From: Hydrogenophaga sp.
GTDB lineage: Bacteria; Pseudomonadota; Gammaproteobacteria; Burkholderiales; Burkholderiaceae_C
DNA length: 64,000 bases
Assembly: GCF_030373245.1 (NCBI RefSeq)
Contig: NZ_JAUCZF010000001.1
Location: 992,001-1,056,000, forward strand
Direction of reading: 5' to 3'
Made by a program: the position numbers and the translations under genes
Shown here: positions 32,600 through 41,061 of the stretch, piece by piece
Layout of the letters: each line of letters begins with the position of its first letter
Numbering within the stretch: position 1 is the stretch's first letter
The notes under the pieces: model-generated
What the model was told of the DNA's origin: nothing
The model's database searches: none
The model's input: only the letters and a program-made list of their open reading frames with translations

Positions 32600-33850
32600 A
32601 TGCCATTCCAGACCGTCCCGCCCGCCAACCGCTCCCAAACGCCCCGCCTGCAACCGCTGTTTGGCGTCAGTGCCCTGGTGGCAGCCCTGCTGGCCAGCAG
32701 CGCCTGGGCCCAGAGCGTGCCCAACTTCCCCATCACCCCCGGCCAGCGCGCCACGGCGAACCAGGTGGCCGAAGCCGGGGTGCCCTTGTCCGAGCTGGCC
32801 CCCGACGCGCCCGACAGCTACACCGTCAAGCGTGGCGACACGCTGTGGGCCATCTCACGCATCTTCCTCAAGAGCCCGTGGCGCTGGCCCGAGCTGTGGG
32901 GCATGAACCTGCAGGACATCCGCAACCCGCACCTGATTTTCCCCAACCAGGTGCTGTACCTGGTCAAGGCCAACGGCCGCGCCACCCTGTCCACCCGCCG
33001 CCCTGGTGGCGGCGTGGAGACGGTCAAGGTCTCGCCGCGCATCCGCTCGGAAGGACTGAGCGATTCGGCCGTGCCGCCCATCTCGCTGCAGGCCATCGAG
33101 GCCTTCCTGACCGAGTCGCTGATCGTCGATGAGAGTGCGCTGGCCCGCGCACCGCGCATCGTCGCCACCCCCGAGACGCGGGTGCTGTTGAGCCGCGGCG
33201 ACCGTGCCTACGCCCGCGGCGCGTACAGCAGCGGCGAGCCTGGTGAGCCGCTGAGCCTGGACGAAGGCAAGCCGCGCGACTTCCGCGTCTTCCGCAATGC
33301 CACCCCGCTCAAGGACCCGACCACCGGTCAGATCCTCGGTTACGAAGCCCAGTACGTGGGCAAGGCCCAACTGGAACGCGGTGAAATGTCGCGCCAGATG
33401 GCCAGTGCCGACGGCAAGGTGCAGACCGAGCTGATTCCGGCCACCATCGACATCGTGGCGGCCAAGGAAGAAATGCGCGTGGGCGACCGCATGCTGCCAG
33501 ATCCGGAGCGCCTGCTCTCCAACTACGTGCCCAGTGCGCCCAACGGTGTGCAGACTGGCCAGATCGTTTCAGTCGGTCAGGGCAATGCGGTGACCTATGC
33601 AGCCCAGAACCAGGTGGTGGTGATCAACCGCGGCAAGGCCGACGGCATCGAGCGCGGACATGTGCTGGCGCTGCTGCGCGAAACCAGCACACTGACCGAC
33701 AGGACCGATGCAGCCCGTCCCACGCTGCGCCTACCGGGCGAACGCAACGGCCTGATGATGGTGTTCCAGACCTTCGACCGCCTGTCTTACGCCCTGGTGC
33801 TGGATATCCGCGACGGCGTCAAGGTCGGCGACCGATTCACCAACCCGTGA
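32600..33850 (+). CDS. Secreted LysM peptidoglycan-binding protein
   Basis: Protein of 416 residues with a long signal peptide (LFGVSALVAALLASSAWAQ, cleavage near residue 38) and a LysM domain at about 73-120 (YTVKRGDTLWAISRIFLKSP, then IFPNQVLYLV). A C-terminal region of about 280 residues is typical of betaproteobacterial LysM proteins encoded before dprA. It probably binds cell-wall glycan in the periplasm. The ATG at 32600 was favoured over one at 32582 because of a closer purine-rich ribosome site. It is followed by dprA 7 bases later. Confidence 0.9.
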   Translation: MPFQTVPPANRSQTPRLQPLFGVSALVAALLASSAWAQSVPNFPITPGQRATANQVAEAGVPLSELAPDAPDSYTVKRGDTLWAISRIFLKSPWRWPELWGMNLQDIRNPHLIFPNQVLYLVKANGRATLSTRRPGGGVETVKVSPRIRSEGLSDSAVPPISLQAIEAFLTESLIVDESALARAPRIVATPETRVLLSRGDRAYARGAYSSGEPGEPLSLDEGKPRDFRVFRNATPLKDPTTGQILGYEAQYVGKAQLERGEMSRQMASADGKVQTELIPATIDIVAAKEEMRVGDRMLPDPERLLSNYVPSAPNGVQTGQIVSVGQGNAVTYAAQNQVVVINRGKADGIERGHVLALLRETSTLTDRTDAARPTLRLPGERNGLMMVFQTFDRLSYALVLDIRDGVKVGDRFTNP

Positions 33851-33857
33851 TCGCGTC

Positions 33858-34961
33858 GTGACGCCAGACGAGCTGGGCGCCTGGCTGCGTCTGCTCTCTA
33901 CCCCTGGCGTCGGACCGGAGACCGCCCGCAAGCTGCTCGCCGCCTTCGGGCCACCCGAGGCGGTGTTGGCTCAAAGCCCAGCCGCACTGCGCGCGGTGGT
34001 CGGCCCCAAACTGCAGCTGGCATTGGGCGTCCCGCCGGAAGGCCTGGCCGAAACTGTCGCGGCTACATCATCCTGGCTGGCCGGTGGCACTGATCGCCAC
34101 GTTCTGGCCTTGGGCGACTCGCGCTTTCCACCCGAGCTGCTTCAGATGGCCGACCCGCCATTGCTGCTCTACGTCACCGGCCAGATCGAGACCCTGAGCC
34201 ATCCCCGGCGTCTGGCCGTGGTGGGCAGCCGCAACCCGACACCTCAGGGCGAACAAAATGCCCGGCAGTTTGCACGCGCACTCGCCGAAGCTGACGTGTG
34301 CGTCGTCTCTGGTCTGGCCCTGGGTGTGGATGGCGCAGCACACGAAGGAGCATTGGCCGGCGGAGCGCCCACCATCGCGATCGTCGGCACCGGCCTGGAT
34401 CGCGTCTACCCCAAACGCCACCTGGAGCTGGCGCACCGCATCGCGGCTCAGGGCGCCATCGTCAGCGAATACCCGCTGGGCACGCCACCGTTGCCCGCGA
34501 ACTTCCCGCAACGCAACCGCCTCATCGCCGGACTGTCGCAAGGCACGCTGGTGGTGGAAGCCGCGGTGCAGTCGGGCTCGCTGATCACCGCGCGACTGGC
34601 CGCAGAACAGGGACGCGACGTGTTCGCCATTCCGGGATCGATCCACGCGCCGCAGTCGCGAGGCTGCCATGCGCTCATTCGCCAGGGCGCCAAGCTGGTG
34701 GAATCTGCGCAGGACATCCTGGAGGATTTGCGCTTCACCTCACCCAGCGCTTCGGCGGCCGACGCCCCAAACGATCCTGCGCCGACTGACCCCGAAGGCC
34801 TGCTGTCCGTGATGGGCTTCGACCCGGTGAGCCTTGACGCCCTGCAAGCCCGCACCGGTCTGGACACAGCGCACCTGCAGGCGCGACTGCTGGAGCTGGA
34901 GCTGGAAGGATGCGTGGGGCGTCTGCCGGGCGGTCTGCTGCAGCGCCTGGGCCAAGGCTGA
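33858..34961 (+). CDS. dprA: DNA-processing protein DprA
   Basis: Cytoplasmic single-strand DNA-binding protein that loads RecA in natural transformation. The 367 residues include an N-terminal helix-hairpin-like part, the Rossmann core with VVGSRNPTPQGEQNARQ, CVVSGLALGVDGAAHEGAL, TGLDRVYPKRH, SEYPLGTPPLPANFPQRNR and VFAIPGSIH, and a C-terminal winged helix. GTG at 33858 is the start. It suggests that competence functions exist in this organism. It converges with the DUF1631 gene. Confidence 0.96.
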   Translation: MTPDELGAWLRLLSTPGVGPETARKLLAAFGPPEAVLAQSPAALRAVVGPKLQLALGVPPEGLAETVAATSSWLAGGTDRHVLALGDSRFPPELLQMADPPLLLYVTGQIETLSHPRRLAVVGSRNPTPQGEQNARQFARALAEADVCVVSGLALGVDGAAHEGALAGGAPTIAIVGTGLDRVYPKRHLELAHRIAAQGAIVSEYPLGTPPLPANFPQRNRLIAGLSQGTLVVEAAVQSGSLITARLAAEQGRDVFAIPGSIHAPQSRGCHALIRQGAKLVESAQDILEDLRFTSPSASAADAPNDPAPTDPEGLLSVMGFDPVSLDALQARTGLDTAHLQARLLELELEGCVGRLPGGLLQRLGQG

Positions 34962-35049
34962 TGCCAAGGCGACGTTGAGAAGGCGAGACGTCGCGAGCAG
35001 CTCAAATTCGAACTGAGGCATGGCGCCGCACACCTGGCGCGGGTGTGGA

Positions 35050-37491
35050 TCAGTTCAACAAGCGCTCGGGATTGGCATCGAGCTTGGCCAGGGCCTCGCG
35101 GGTGGCACGAACGGTCAGCGCTTCCTCTTCACTCGGCACCAGCAACCCGGCCTGCAGATAGGCCGCAACCCGCGCAGCCTGGATCAGGAAGCAGCGCCCG
35201 CCATTGGTAACAAACATGTAGAGCTGCCCACGCTCGCTGCGCCAGGCCAGCTGCACGCTGTTGAACTTACCGTTGTGGTCCAGCCCGAACCAAGACCCGA
35301 TCTGCAACTCCGCCGCCCAAGCCCTCATGGCCTCGCTGGGCTTGCTGCCACCCTGATTGACTACCTCGATGTTGCTGGCGTCAACGCCGGTGATCATCTC
35401 GATGCTTTCGTTGTCCAGATCCAGATCACCCACGCCGCCTTCGGGCAGGTAATCTTCCAGATGAGTCAGGCGCTGCGACAGGCGGTCCAGACTTTCCTGA
35501 GGGATGGATTCGGTGCGCGACATGAACGCATCGGCCAGGATGTCGCTCACCGATTTGATGTGCTGGTCTTGCAGCCCAGCTGTGTAGCCGAGCAGGCTCA
35601 TGCCATGGCGCAGGCGCTGCAACAAGTTGGGCAGTTGCTGGATCACGCGCGCGCGATCGGTGCGGCTGGGCTTGGCACTGGCGGCCCACAGCAAATCGGT
35701 CGCCACCTTTTTGAGCGAGCTTGTCTCTTCGTGCTGCAAGCCATGCTTGACGCTGGCCACCGCCAGCACCTCGACCCAGACCTTGAACAGAAAATCGCGA
35801 ACCTCGTCGCGCACCGGTACGTCGTCGAGCAGCTTGCGCAACTCGATGGTGTACTGCACCGACAGCGTTTCCTTTTGCTCAACTTGCTGCGCCACGCTGA
35901 CAAAGCGGCTCGCGCTGCCCTGCTCGCTGAGGTAGGTGGACAGAAACTTCTGGAACTCGTCGTACACCAGCTGGAACACGCGGCGGCCGGTCTCGGGGTA
36001 CTGCTCAATCACCTGCACCACGCGCTTGATCTCGGCTTCCAGCGCGGCAGACCCTACGTTGGATTCGAAGCCGAGCACGCACGAGCCCATGCGGTCGATC
36101 AGGCGGCGAGCGGGATGCTGCAGCGCACTGAAAAACTCGGGCTCTGCGAGTGCCACGCGCAACACCGGGATCTGCAGTCGGGCAAACCAGACACGCACGC
36201 TGGGCGGGATGCGCTCTTCAGCCAGGATGGCCTGGAACATCAGCGCGACCACCTCGATGGTGGCCTTTTCGGTGGGCGTGGAGGCCGCCTGCTTGAGTTC
36301 GGTCGTGCGCTGACGCAACTCGGTCGCAGCCTGCTCGACGTGGACAGAGCCCATGACGACACCGCCGCCATGCAGGCCCCCGCCACTGGTGCGGGCACCG
36401 GCTTGGTCCAAAGCCGACGGCATCGCACGGGCCATGGCCTGCTGCAGCGGTGCAGAAGGCGGCGCCATCAGTTGCGTGGCCTCGAAGTCACCACCCACTT
36501 TGTCCATCAGCAAGCGTTTGAGCCGACCCACCACCCCTTGCGCCCGCATGCGCGCACGTGCCAGCGGCGTGGAGCTGGTCAGGAGCCGGGTTTCGTCGTG
36601 CACGCCCATCACCGAAGAGGCTGGTGCGCCGCGTCCCCGAGCGGCATCCTCCGCACCACCACCCGCCGATCCCGACTGGCCCGTTCCCGACCAGCCTGCA
36701 GCTGGGCCACCACTGGAACCAGCTTGCGAACCGCCAGCTGGACCACCATGACCGCCACCGCCACCGCCACCACCACCGGCGTCACCACCACCATCGGTGC
36801 CGCCCCCCCCTGCACCAGGGCCACCGGCGCTTCGAGCGCCTGGCGTGCGCTTGACCAGCGCTTGCAAATCAATTTCCTTCAGGACGCCACTGGAAATCAG
36901 GAATTCGTTGGCCGCCTTGTAGGCCTCCAGCATCTTGGCGCCGAGCACTGGCGCCATGCTGTCCTGCACCAGCTGCCAGGCCTCGCGCGTCATGCCGGTC
37001 TCCAGCCACTGGTCGACGAGCACACGGGCCGTCACATCGGGCAGCAACACGTCGCCGCGCGGCAGCTCCTGGCGCTTTTCCAGGTGTTGAATGCGCAGCC
37101 GCAATTCGTTGAGTTCGGTGGACGAGGTGTCCAGCACCCGCATCGCCAGCCGCGACGCCATGATCTGGTCGTCGATGGCACCTTCGGCCACCAGCTCCAG
37201 GCCACCGCCCGTGCTCGTCGGCGTGCCCCCAGAGCGGGAAAAGCCGGGCAGCAAAGTTCGCTGCATGGCTTTTCGGCTCTGATTCAGCCAGGCTGTCTGG
37301 TGTTTCTGGAATCCGGTCCAGGCATCGCGCCGGATCTGCATCTCTCGCGCCGGTCCGGCCTGGTCGAGTACAGCCGTCAGGCGCTTGTCGCAGGCCTTGG
37401 CCAACTCTGGAAGCATGCGCCCCACCTGAACCACAAAGAGTTCACGGGCCTGTTTGGCCAGGGAAGAGACATGCTGATCGGGAGAGGACAC
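35050..37491 (-). CDS. DUF1631 family protein
   Basis: Large cytoplasmic protein of 813 residues, matching DUF1631 by its opening LAKQARELFVVQVGRMLPEL, AWLNQSRKAMQRTLLPG, central FARLQIPVLRVALAEPEFF, and HPARRLIDRM regions, and a C-terminal part similar to PilZ-neighbouring domains (PEGGVGDLDLDN, GSWFGLDHNGKFNSVQLAW). The C-terminal segment has the WFGL..G pattern often seen in these proteins. A glycine-rich spacer of about 60 residues lies at 221-279. The function is unknown; homologues are sometimes mis-annotated as thymidine phosphorylase. The start is GTG at 37491. Confidence 0.88.
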   Translation of the reverse strand: MSSPDQHVSSLAKQARELFVVQVGRMLPELAKACDKRLTAVLDQAGPAREMQIRRDAWTGFQKHQTAWLNQSRKAMQRTLLPGFSRSGGTPTSTGGGLELVAEGAIDDQIMASRLAMRVLDTSSTELNELRLRIQHLEKRQELPRGDVLLPDVTARVLVDQWLETGMTREAWQLVQDSMAPVLGAKMLEAYKAANEFLISSGVLKEIDLQALVKRTPGARSAGGPGAGGGGTDGGGDAGGGGGGGGGHGGPAGGSQAGSSGGPAAGWSGTGQSGSAGGGAEDAARGRGAPASSVMGVHDETRLLTSSTPLARARMRAQGVVGRLKRLLMDKVGGDFEATQLMAPPSAPLQQAMARAMPSALDQAGARTSGGGLHGGGVVMGSVHVEQAATELRQRTTELKQAASTPTEKATIEVVALMFQAILAEERIPPSVRVWFARLQIPVLRVALAEPEFFSALQHPARRLIDRMGSCVLGFESNVGSAALEAEIKRVVQVIEQYPETGRRVFQLVYDEFQKFLSTYLSEQGSASRFVSVAQQVEQKETLSVQYTIELRKLLDDVPVRDEVRDFLFKVWVEVLAVASVKHGLQHEETSSLKKVATDLLWAASAKPSRTDRARVIQQLPNLLQRLRHGMSLLGYTAGLQDQHIKSVSDILADAFMSRTESIPQESLDRLSQRLTHLEDYLPEGGVGDLDLDNESIEMITGVDASNIEVVNQGGSKPSEAMRAWAAELQIGSWFGLDHNGKFNSVQLAWRSERGQLYMFVTNGGRCFLIQAARVAAYLQAGLLVPSEEEALTVRATREALAKLDANPERLLN
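36655..36831 (-). repeat. Glycine-rich low-complexity tract inside the DUF1631 gene
   Basis: Codes for residues about 221-279, with runs such as GGGGGGGGHGG and GGTDGGGDAGG encoded largely by GGT/GGC codons. It is a disordered linker or a slippage-prone tract in the middle of an otherwise folded protein. Confidence 0.75.
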
Positions 37492-37567
37492 GATGTTTTC
37501 AGTATGACACGAATGCGAAATAGTTCACGGACGGCACTCCCGCTTCGGCCACCCGAATCCGTCAGCA

Positions 37568-38521
37568 CTACACGACAGCACCCGCATTGGGATCGTCCGG
37601 GTCGCCCTCTTGTTTCGGCCCGCTCTTGACCAGATCTTCGCGTTTGATACCCAGCCACATCGCGATGGCTGCAGCCACAAACACCGAGGAGTAAATACCG
37701 AACAGGATGCCAATCGTCAGCGCCAGTGCAAAGTAATGCAGGGTAGGGCCGCCGAACAACAACATCGACAGCACCATGATCTCGGTGGAACCGTGCGTGA
37801 TGATGGTACGGCTGATGGTCGCGGTGATGGCGTTGTCAATGATCTGCACCGTCGTCTTTTTCCGGTGGCGGCGGAAACTCTCACGGATGCGATCAAAAAT
37901 CACCACAGATTCATTGACCGAATAGCCCAACACCGCCAGCACCGCAGCCAGCACCGCCAGCGAAAATTCCCATTGGAAGAAAGCGAAGAAGCCCAGAATG
38001 ATGACCACGTCGTGAAGGTTGGCGATGATGGCTGCAACCGCATACTTCCATTCGAAACGAAACGCCAAGTAGATCATGATGCCCACGATCACCATCGCCA
38101 GCGCTTTGAGGCCGTCCTCCACCAGCTCCTGCCCCACCTGAGGGCCCACAAACTCCGAGCGGCGCAACTCCACCGCCGGGTTTTGCGCCTTGAGCGCTGC
38201 CAGCACGGTTTCGCTTTGCTGGCCTGAGCTCTTGCCTTCCTGCACTGGCAGGCGCAGCAACACATCGCGTGATGTGCCGAAGTTCTGAACCGGCACCTCG
38301 GCATAACCGAGTGACTCGACCACCTGCCGCACCGCGGCGAGATCGGCTGGCTGCTCGTAGGCCACCTCCATCACCGTCCCGCCGGTGAACTCCACCGACA
38401 AGTTCAGCCCTCGCGTGACGAGGAAAAACACCGCGGCGATGAATGTCAGGGTCGAAATCGCGTTGAGCAGCAATGCGTGCCGCATGAACGGGATGTCTTT
38501 GCGGATGCGAAAAAATTCCAT
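37568..38521 (-). CDS. secF: Protein translocase subunit SecF
   Basis: Inner-membrane protein of 317 residues with six spans, part of the SecDF complex that aids Sec export with the proton gradient. It opens with MEFFRIRKDIPFMRHALLLN, has GLNLSVEFTGGTVMEV (first periplasmic region), GFFAFFQWEFSLAVLAAVLA and NESVVIFDRIRE, and ends with TIGILFGIYSSVFVAAAIAM. It lies 27 bases after secD; the set yajC-secD-secF is the standard order. Confidence 0.97.
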   Translation of the reverse strand: MEFFRIRKDIPFMRHALLLNAISTLTFIAAVFFLVTRGLNLSVEFTGGTVMEVAYEQPADLAAVRQVVESLGYAEVPVQNFGTSRDVLLRLPVQEGKSSGQQSETVLAALKAQNPAVELRRSEFVGPQVGQELVEDGLKALAMVIVGIMIYLAFRFEWKYAVAAIIANLHDVVIILGFFAFFQWEFSLAVLAAVLAVLGYSVNESVVIFDRIRESFRRHRKKTTVQIIDNAITATISRTIITHGSTEIMVLSMLLFGGPTLHYFALALTIGILFGIYSSVFVAAAIAMWLGIKREDLVKSGPKQEGDPDDPNAGAVV

Positions 38522-38548
38522 GGCGTGTCCTTAGGGCGAGGCGACGAT

Positions 38549-40429
38549 TCAGTCGGCCTTGGTGGCGGGCACCGGGCCGTCCGGGCGCCACACGGTGCCA
38601 ATGGACACCGTCTTGAGTTTCTTCTGACGGCCATACCAGAAGTTCACCAGGCCGCGCGAGAAGAAGACGCTGGAGAACATGCTGGTGAGGATGCCGATGC
38701 AGTGCACCACGGCGAAGCCGCGCACCGGGCCAGAGCCAAACAGCAGCAGCGCCACACCGGCGATCAGCGTGGTGACGTTGGAGTCCAGGATCGTGCCCCA
38801 GGCCTGGTCGTAGCCAGCGTTGATCGCCACCTGGGGCGATGAACCGCGGCGCAACTCTTCACGCACCCGCTCGTTGATCAGCACATTGGAGTCGATCGCC
38901 ATGCCCAGCGCCAGCGCCATGGCCGCGATGCCGGGTAGGGTCAGCGTGGCCTGCAGCATGGACAGCACCGCCACCAGCAGCACCAGGTTGAAGCCCAGCG
39001 ACAGGCTGGAGACCACCCCGAACAGCATGTAGTACACGCACATGAACAGCACGATCACGGCAAAGCCCCAGATCACGCTGTTGAAGCCCTTGGCGATATT
39101 TTCCGCACCCAGGCTAGGTCCGATGGTGCGCTCTTCGATGATCTCCATCGGCGCGGCCAGCGAGCCGGCACGCAGCAGCAGCGCGGTGTCGCTGGCATCC
39201 ACCGTGGTCATGGCGCCCGAGATCTGAACCCGACCACCCCCGATTTCGGTGCGGATCACCGGCGCAGTGACCACCTCGCCGCGGCCCTTCTCAAACAGGA
39301 TGATGGCCATGCGCTTGCCCACGTTGTCGCGCGTGACATCGCGGAAAATGCGCGCGCCCTTCGCGTCGAGCGTGAGGTGCACCGCTGGCTGCTGGGTGTC
39401 GTCGAAGCCGGCCTGGGCATCCGTCAGGTTCTCGCCCGTGAGCAATACCTCGCGCTTGACGATCACCGCCTGGCCGGTGCGCTCCAGGTAGCGCTCGGAA
39501 CCAAATGGCACAGGCCCATTGCCGCGCTCGGCCGACAGGCCTTCAGAGCTTTCGTCCACCAGCCGGACCTCCAGCGTGGCGGTGCGCCCCAGGATGTCTT
39601 TCGCTTTGGCTGTGTCCTGCACACCAGGCAACTGCACCACGATGCGGTCGGCGCCCTGCTGCTGAATCACCGGCTCGGCCACCCCGAGTTCGTTGATGCG
39701 GTTGCTCAGCGTGGTCATGTTCTGTTTGAGCGCCTGGTCCTGCACCAGCCGGGCTGCTTCTGGACGCAAGGTGGCGATCAGGCGGTAGTCGGTGCCCTCG
39801 ACTGTTTCCCTGACTTCGAGATCGGCAAACTGGTCTTGGATCAAGGCGCGCGCTGCGTCTGCGGTCTGGCTGTCACGGGCGCGGATTTCGATGGTCTGGC
39901 CGCTGCGGCTGATGCCGCTGTGGCGCACACTGCGTTCACGCAAGGCGGTGCGCAGATCGCCAGTGAGCACGTCGGTGCGGCGCTGCAGAGCAGCTTGCAT
40001 GTCGACTTGCAGCATGAAGTGCACACCACCACGTAAGTCCAGACCCAGGTACATGGGCGAGGCGCGCAGCGCGGCGAGCCAGGCCGGCGTGCGGGGCAGC
40101 AGGTTGAGCGCCACCACGTGCTCGGGGTTGGTGGCGTCGGGGTTGAGGCTGCGCTCCAGGGCGTCGCGCGCCTTGATCTGGTCGTCCGTGGTGTCGAAAC
40201 GGGCCTTGACCGAGTTGTCGTCCAGTTGAATCAAAGAGGGCTTGAGCGATGCGGCCGCCAGCGCCTGCTCGACCCGGTTGACGGTAGTGGCATCAATGCG
40301 CACCGCTGAGCGGGCTGCCGACACCTGCACCGCCGGCGACTCACCAAACAGATTGGGCAAGGCGTACAGCCCGCCAATCACCAGCGCGACCGAAATGATC
40401 AGGTACTTCCAGAGGGGATAACGGTTCAT
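38549..40429 (-). CDS. secD: Protein translocase subunit SecD
   Basis: Inner-membrane protein of 626 residues; MNRYPLWKYLIISVALVIGG start, large periplasmic P1 domain with LGLDLRGGVHFMLQVDM, and the C-terminal six-helix region with NVLINERVREELRRG and GTILDSNVTTLIAG. It works with SecF and YajC in late-stage translocation. Its promoter region contains the GC-rich repeat, copy 3, and it follows yajC by 112 bases. Confidence 0.97.
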   Translation of the reverse strand: MNRYPLWKYLIISVALVIGGLYALPNLFGESPAVQVSAARSAVRIDATTVNRVEQALAAASLKPSLIQLDDNSVKARFDTTDDQIKARDALERSLNPDATNPEHVVALNLLPRTPAWLAALRASPMYLGLDLRGGVHFMLQVDMQAALQRRTDVLTGDLRTALRERSVRHSGISRSGQTIEIRARDSQTADAARALIQDQFADLEVRETVEGTDYRLIATLRPEAARLVQDQALKQNMTTLSNRINELGVAEPVIQQQGADRIVVQLPGVQDTAKAKDILGRTATLEVRLVDESSEGLSAERGNGPVPFGSERYLERTGQAVIVKREVLLTGENLTDAQAGFDDTQQPAVHLTLDAKGARIFRDVTRDNVGKRMAIILFEKGRGEVVTAPVIRTEIGGGRVQISGAMTTVDASDTALLLRAGSLAAPMEIIEERTIGPSLGAENIAKGFNSVIWGFAVIVLFMCVYYMLFGVVSSLSLGFNLVLLVAVLSMLQATLTLPGIAAMALALGMAIDSNVLINERVREELRRGSSPQVAINAGYDQAWGTILDSNVTTLIAGVALLLFGSGPVRGFAVVHCIGILTSMFSSVFFSRGLVNFWYGRQKKLKTVSIGTVWRPDGPVPATKAD

Positions 40430-40459
40430 GGTCAGACGCCAGTGTGCAGGGGAGTTGTT

Positions 40460-40543
40460 CAGAACGCTGCGGAACCGGCTCTGCCGGGCCGCCAGCGTTG
40501 TCCCCTGGGGGGTGACGCGCCGCAGGCGCGGCGCGGGGGGGTC
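40460..40543 (-). repeat. Dispersed GC-rich intergenic repeat, copy 3
   Basis: Between yajC and secD, starting at the yajC stop codon and read in the same direction. It begins TGACCCCCCC like copy 1 and contains an inverted GCGCCGC..GCGGCGC segment, CCCCCCAGGGG and GCGGCCCGGC followed by GAGCCGGTTCCGC. Such a structure could act as an mRNA hairpin or terminator, or may be a REP-like element. Confidence 0.55.
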
Positions 40544-40862
40544 ACTTCACCGTGCCTTTGGGCAGCACCTGCGTGACAGCCGAGCGCTGCATCTGCACTT
40601 CCACGCCCGACGCCAGCTCGACGCCGACGTAGGCTTCACCGATCTTGGAGATCTTGCCGAGGAAACCCCCAGCGGTAACCACCTCGTCGCCCTTGGCCAG
40701 GGCCTCGACCATGGCCTTGTGCTCCTTCTGGCGTTTCATCTGGGGCCGGATCATCACGAAGTACAGCACCACAAACATCAGCACCAGAGGCAGCAGCCCC
40801 ATGATGGTGGACTGGGTGTCGCCACCAGTGGCGGCTTGGGCATAAGCGGAAGAAATGAACAC
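40542..40862 (-). CDS. yajC: Preprotein translocase subunit YajC
   Basis: Small inner-membrane protein of 106 residues with one span (LLPLVLMFVVLYFVMIRP) followed by MKRQKEHKAMVEALAKGDEVVTAGGFLGKI, quoted here in two parts (KEHKAMVEALAKGDEV, VTAGGFLGKI), the YajC consensus. Subunit of the SecDF-YajC complex. It precedes secD and secF on the same strand. Confidence 0.95.
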   Translation of the reverse strand: MFISSAYAQAATGGDTQSTIMGLLPLVLMFVVLYFVMIRPQMKRQKEHKAMVEALAKGDEVVTAGGFLGKISKIGEAYVGVELASGVEVQMQRSAVTQVLPKGTVK

Positions 40863-41061
40863 GGGAATTCTCCAACGGGGACAGTTGCGACGGCGCCCGG
40901 CCTGGGGACAGCGCGGAATCCGGCCGCCCGGAAGGTGCCGGGAACAACCGGCGATTGTAAGCCGCGCCCCTGCCTGGGTCCATGGAAAAGGGGTTCACGC
41001 CGCGGCACCTGCGCGGCGCGCAGTTGACACCAGCCCTCACGGGCAGGGTACTGCGAGCCGG

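Noticed and set aside
34962..35049. GCGACGT/ACGTCGC arms between dprA and the DUF1631 gene as a bidirectional terminator
   Set aside because: Only 7 pairs with a long loop and no T run; too weak to annotate.
36700..36831. Near-identical short GGT/CCACC units that could be read as tandem repeats or a CRISPR-like array
   Set aside because: They encode the glycine-rich linker of the DUF1631 protein in frame; no unique spacers of equal length are present.
35020..37629. An 869-codon plus-strand frame opposite the DUF1631 gene
   Set aside because: No recognisable domain; antisense shadow.
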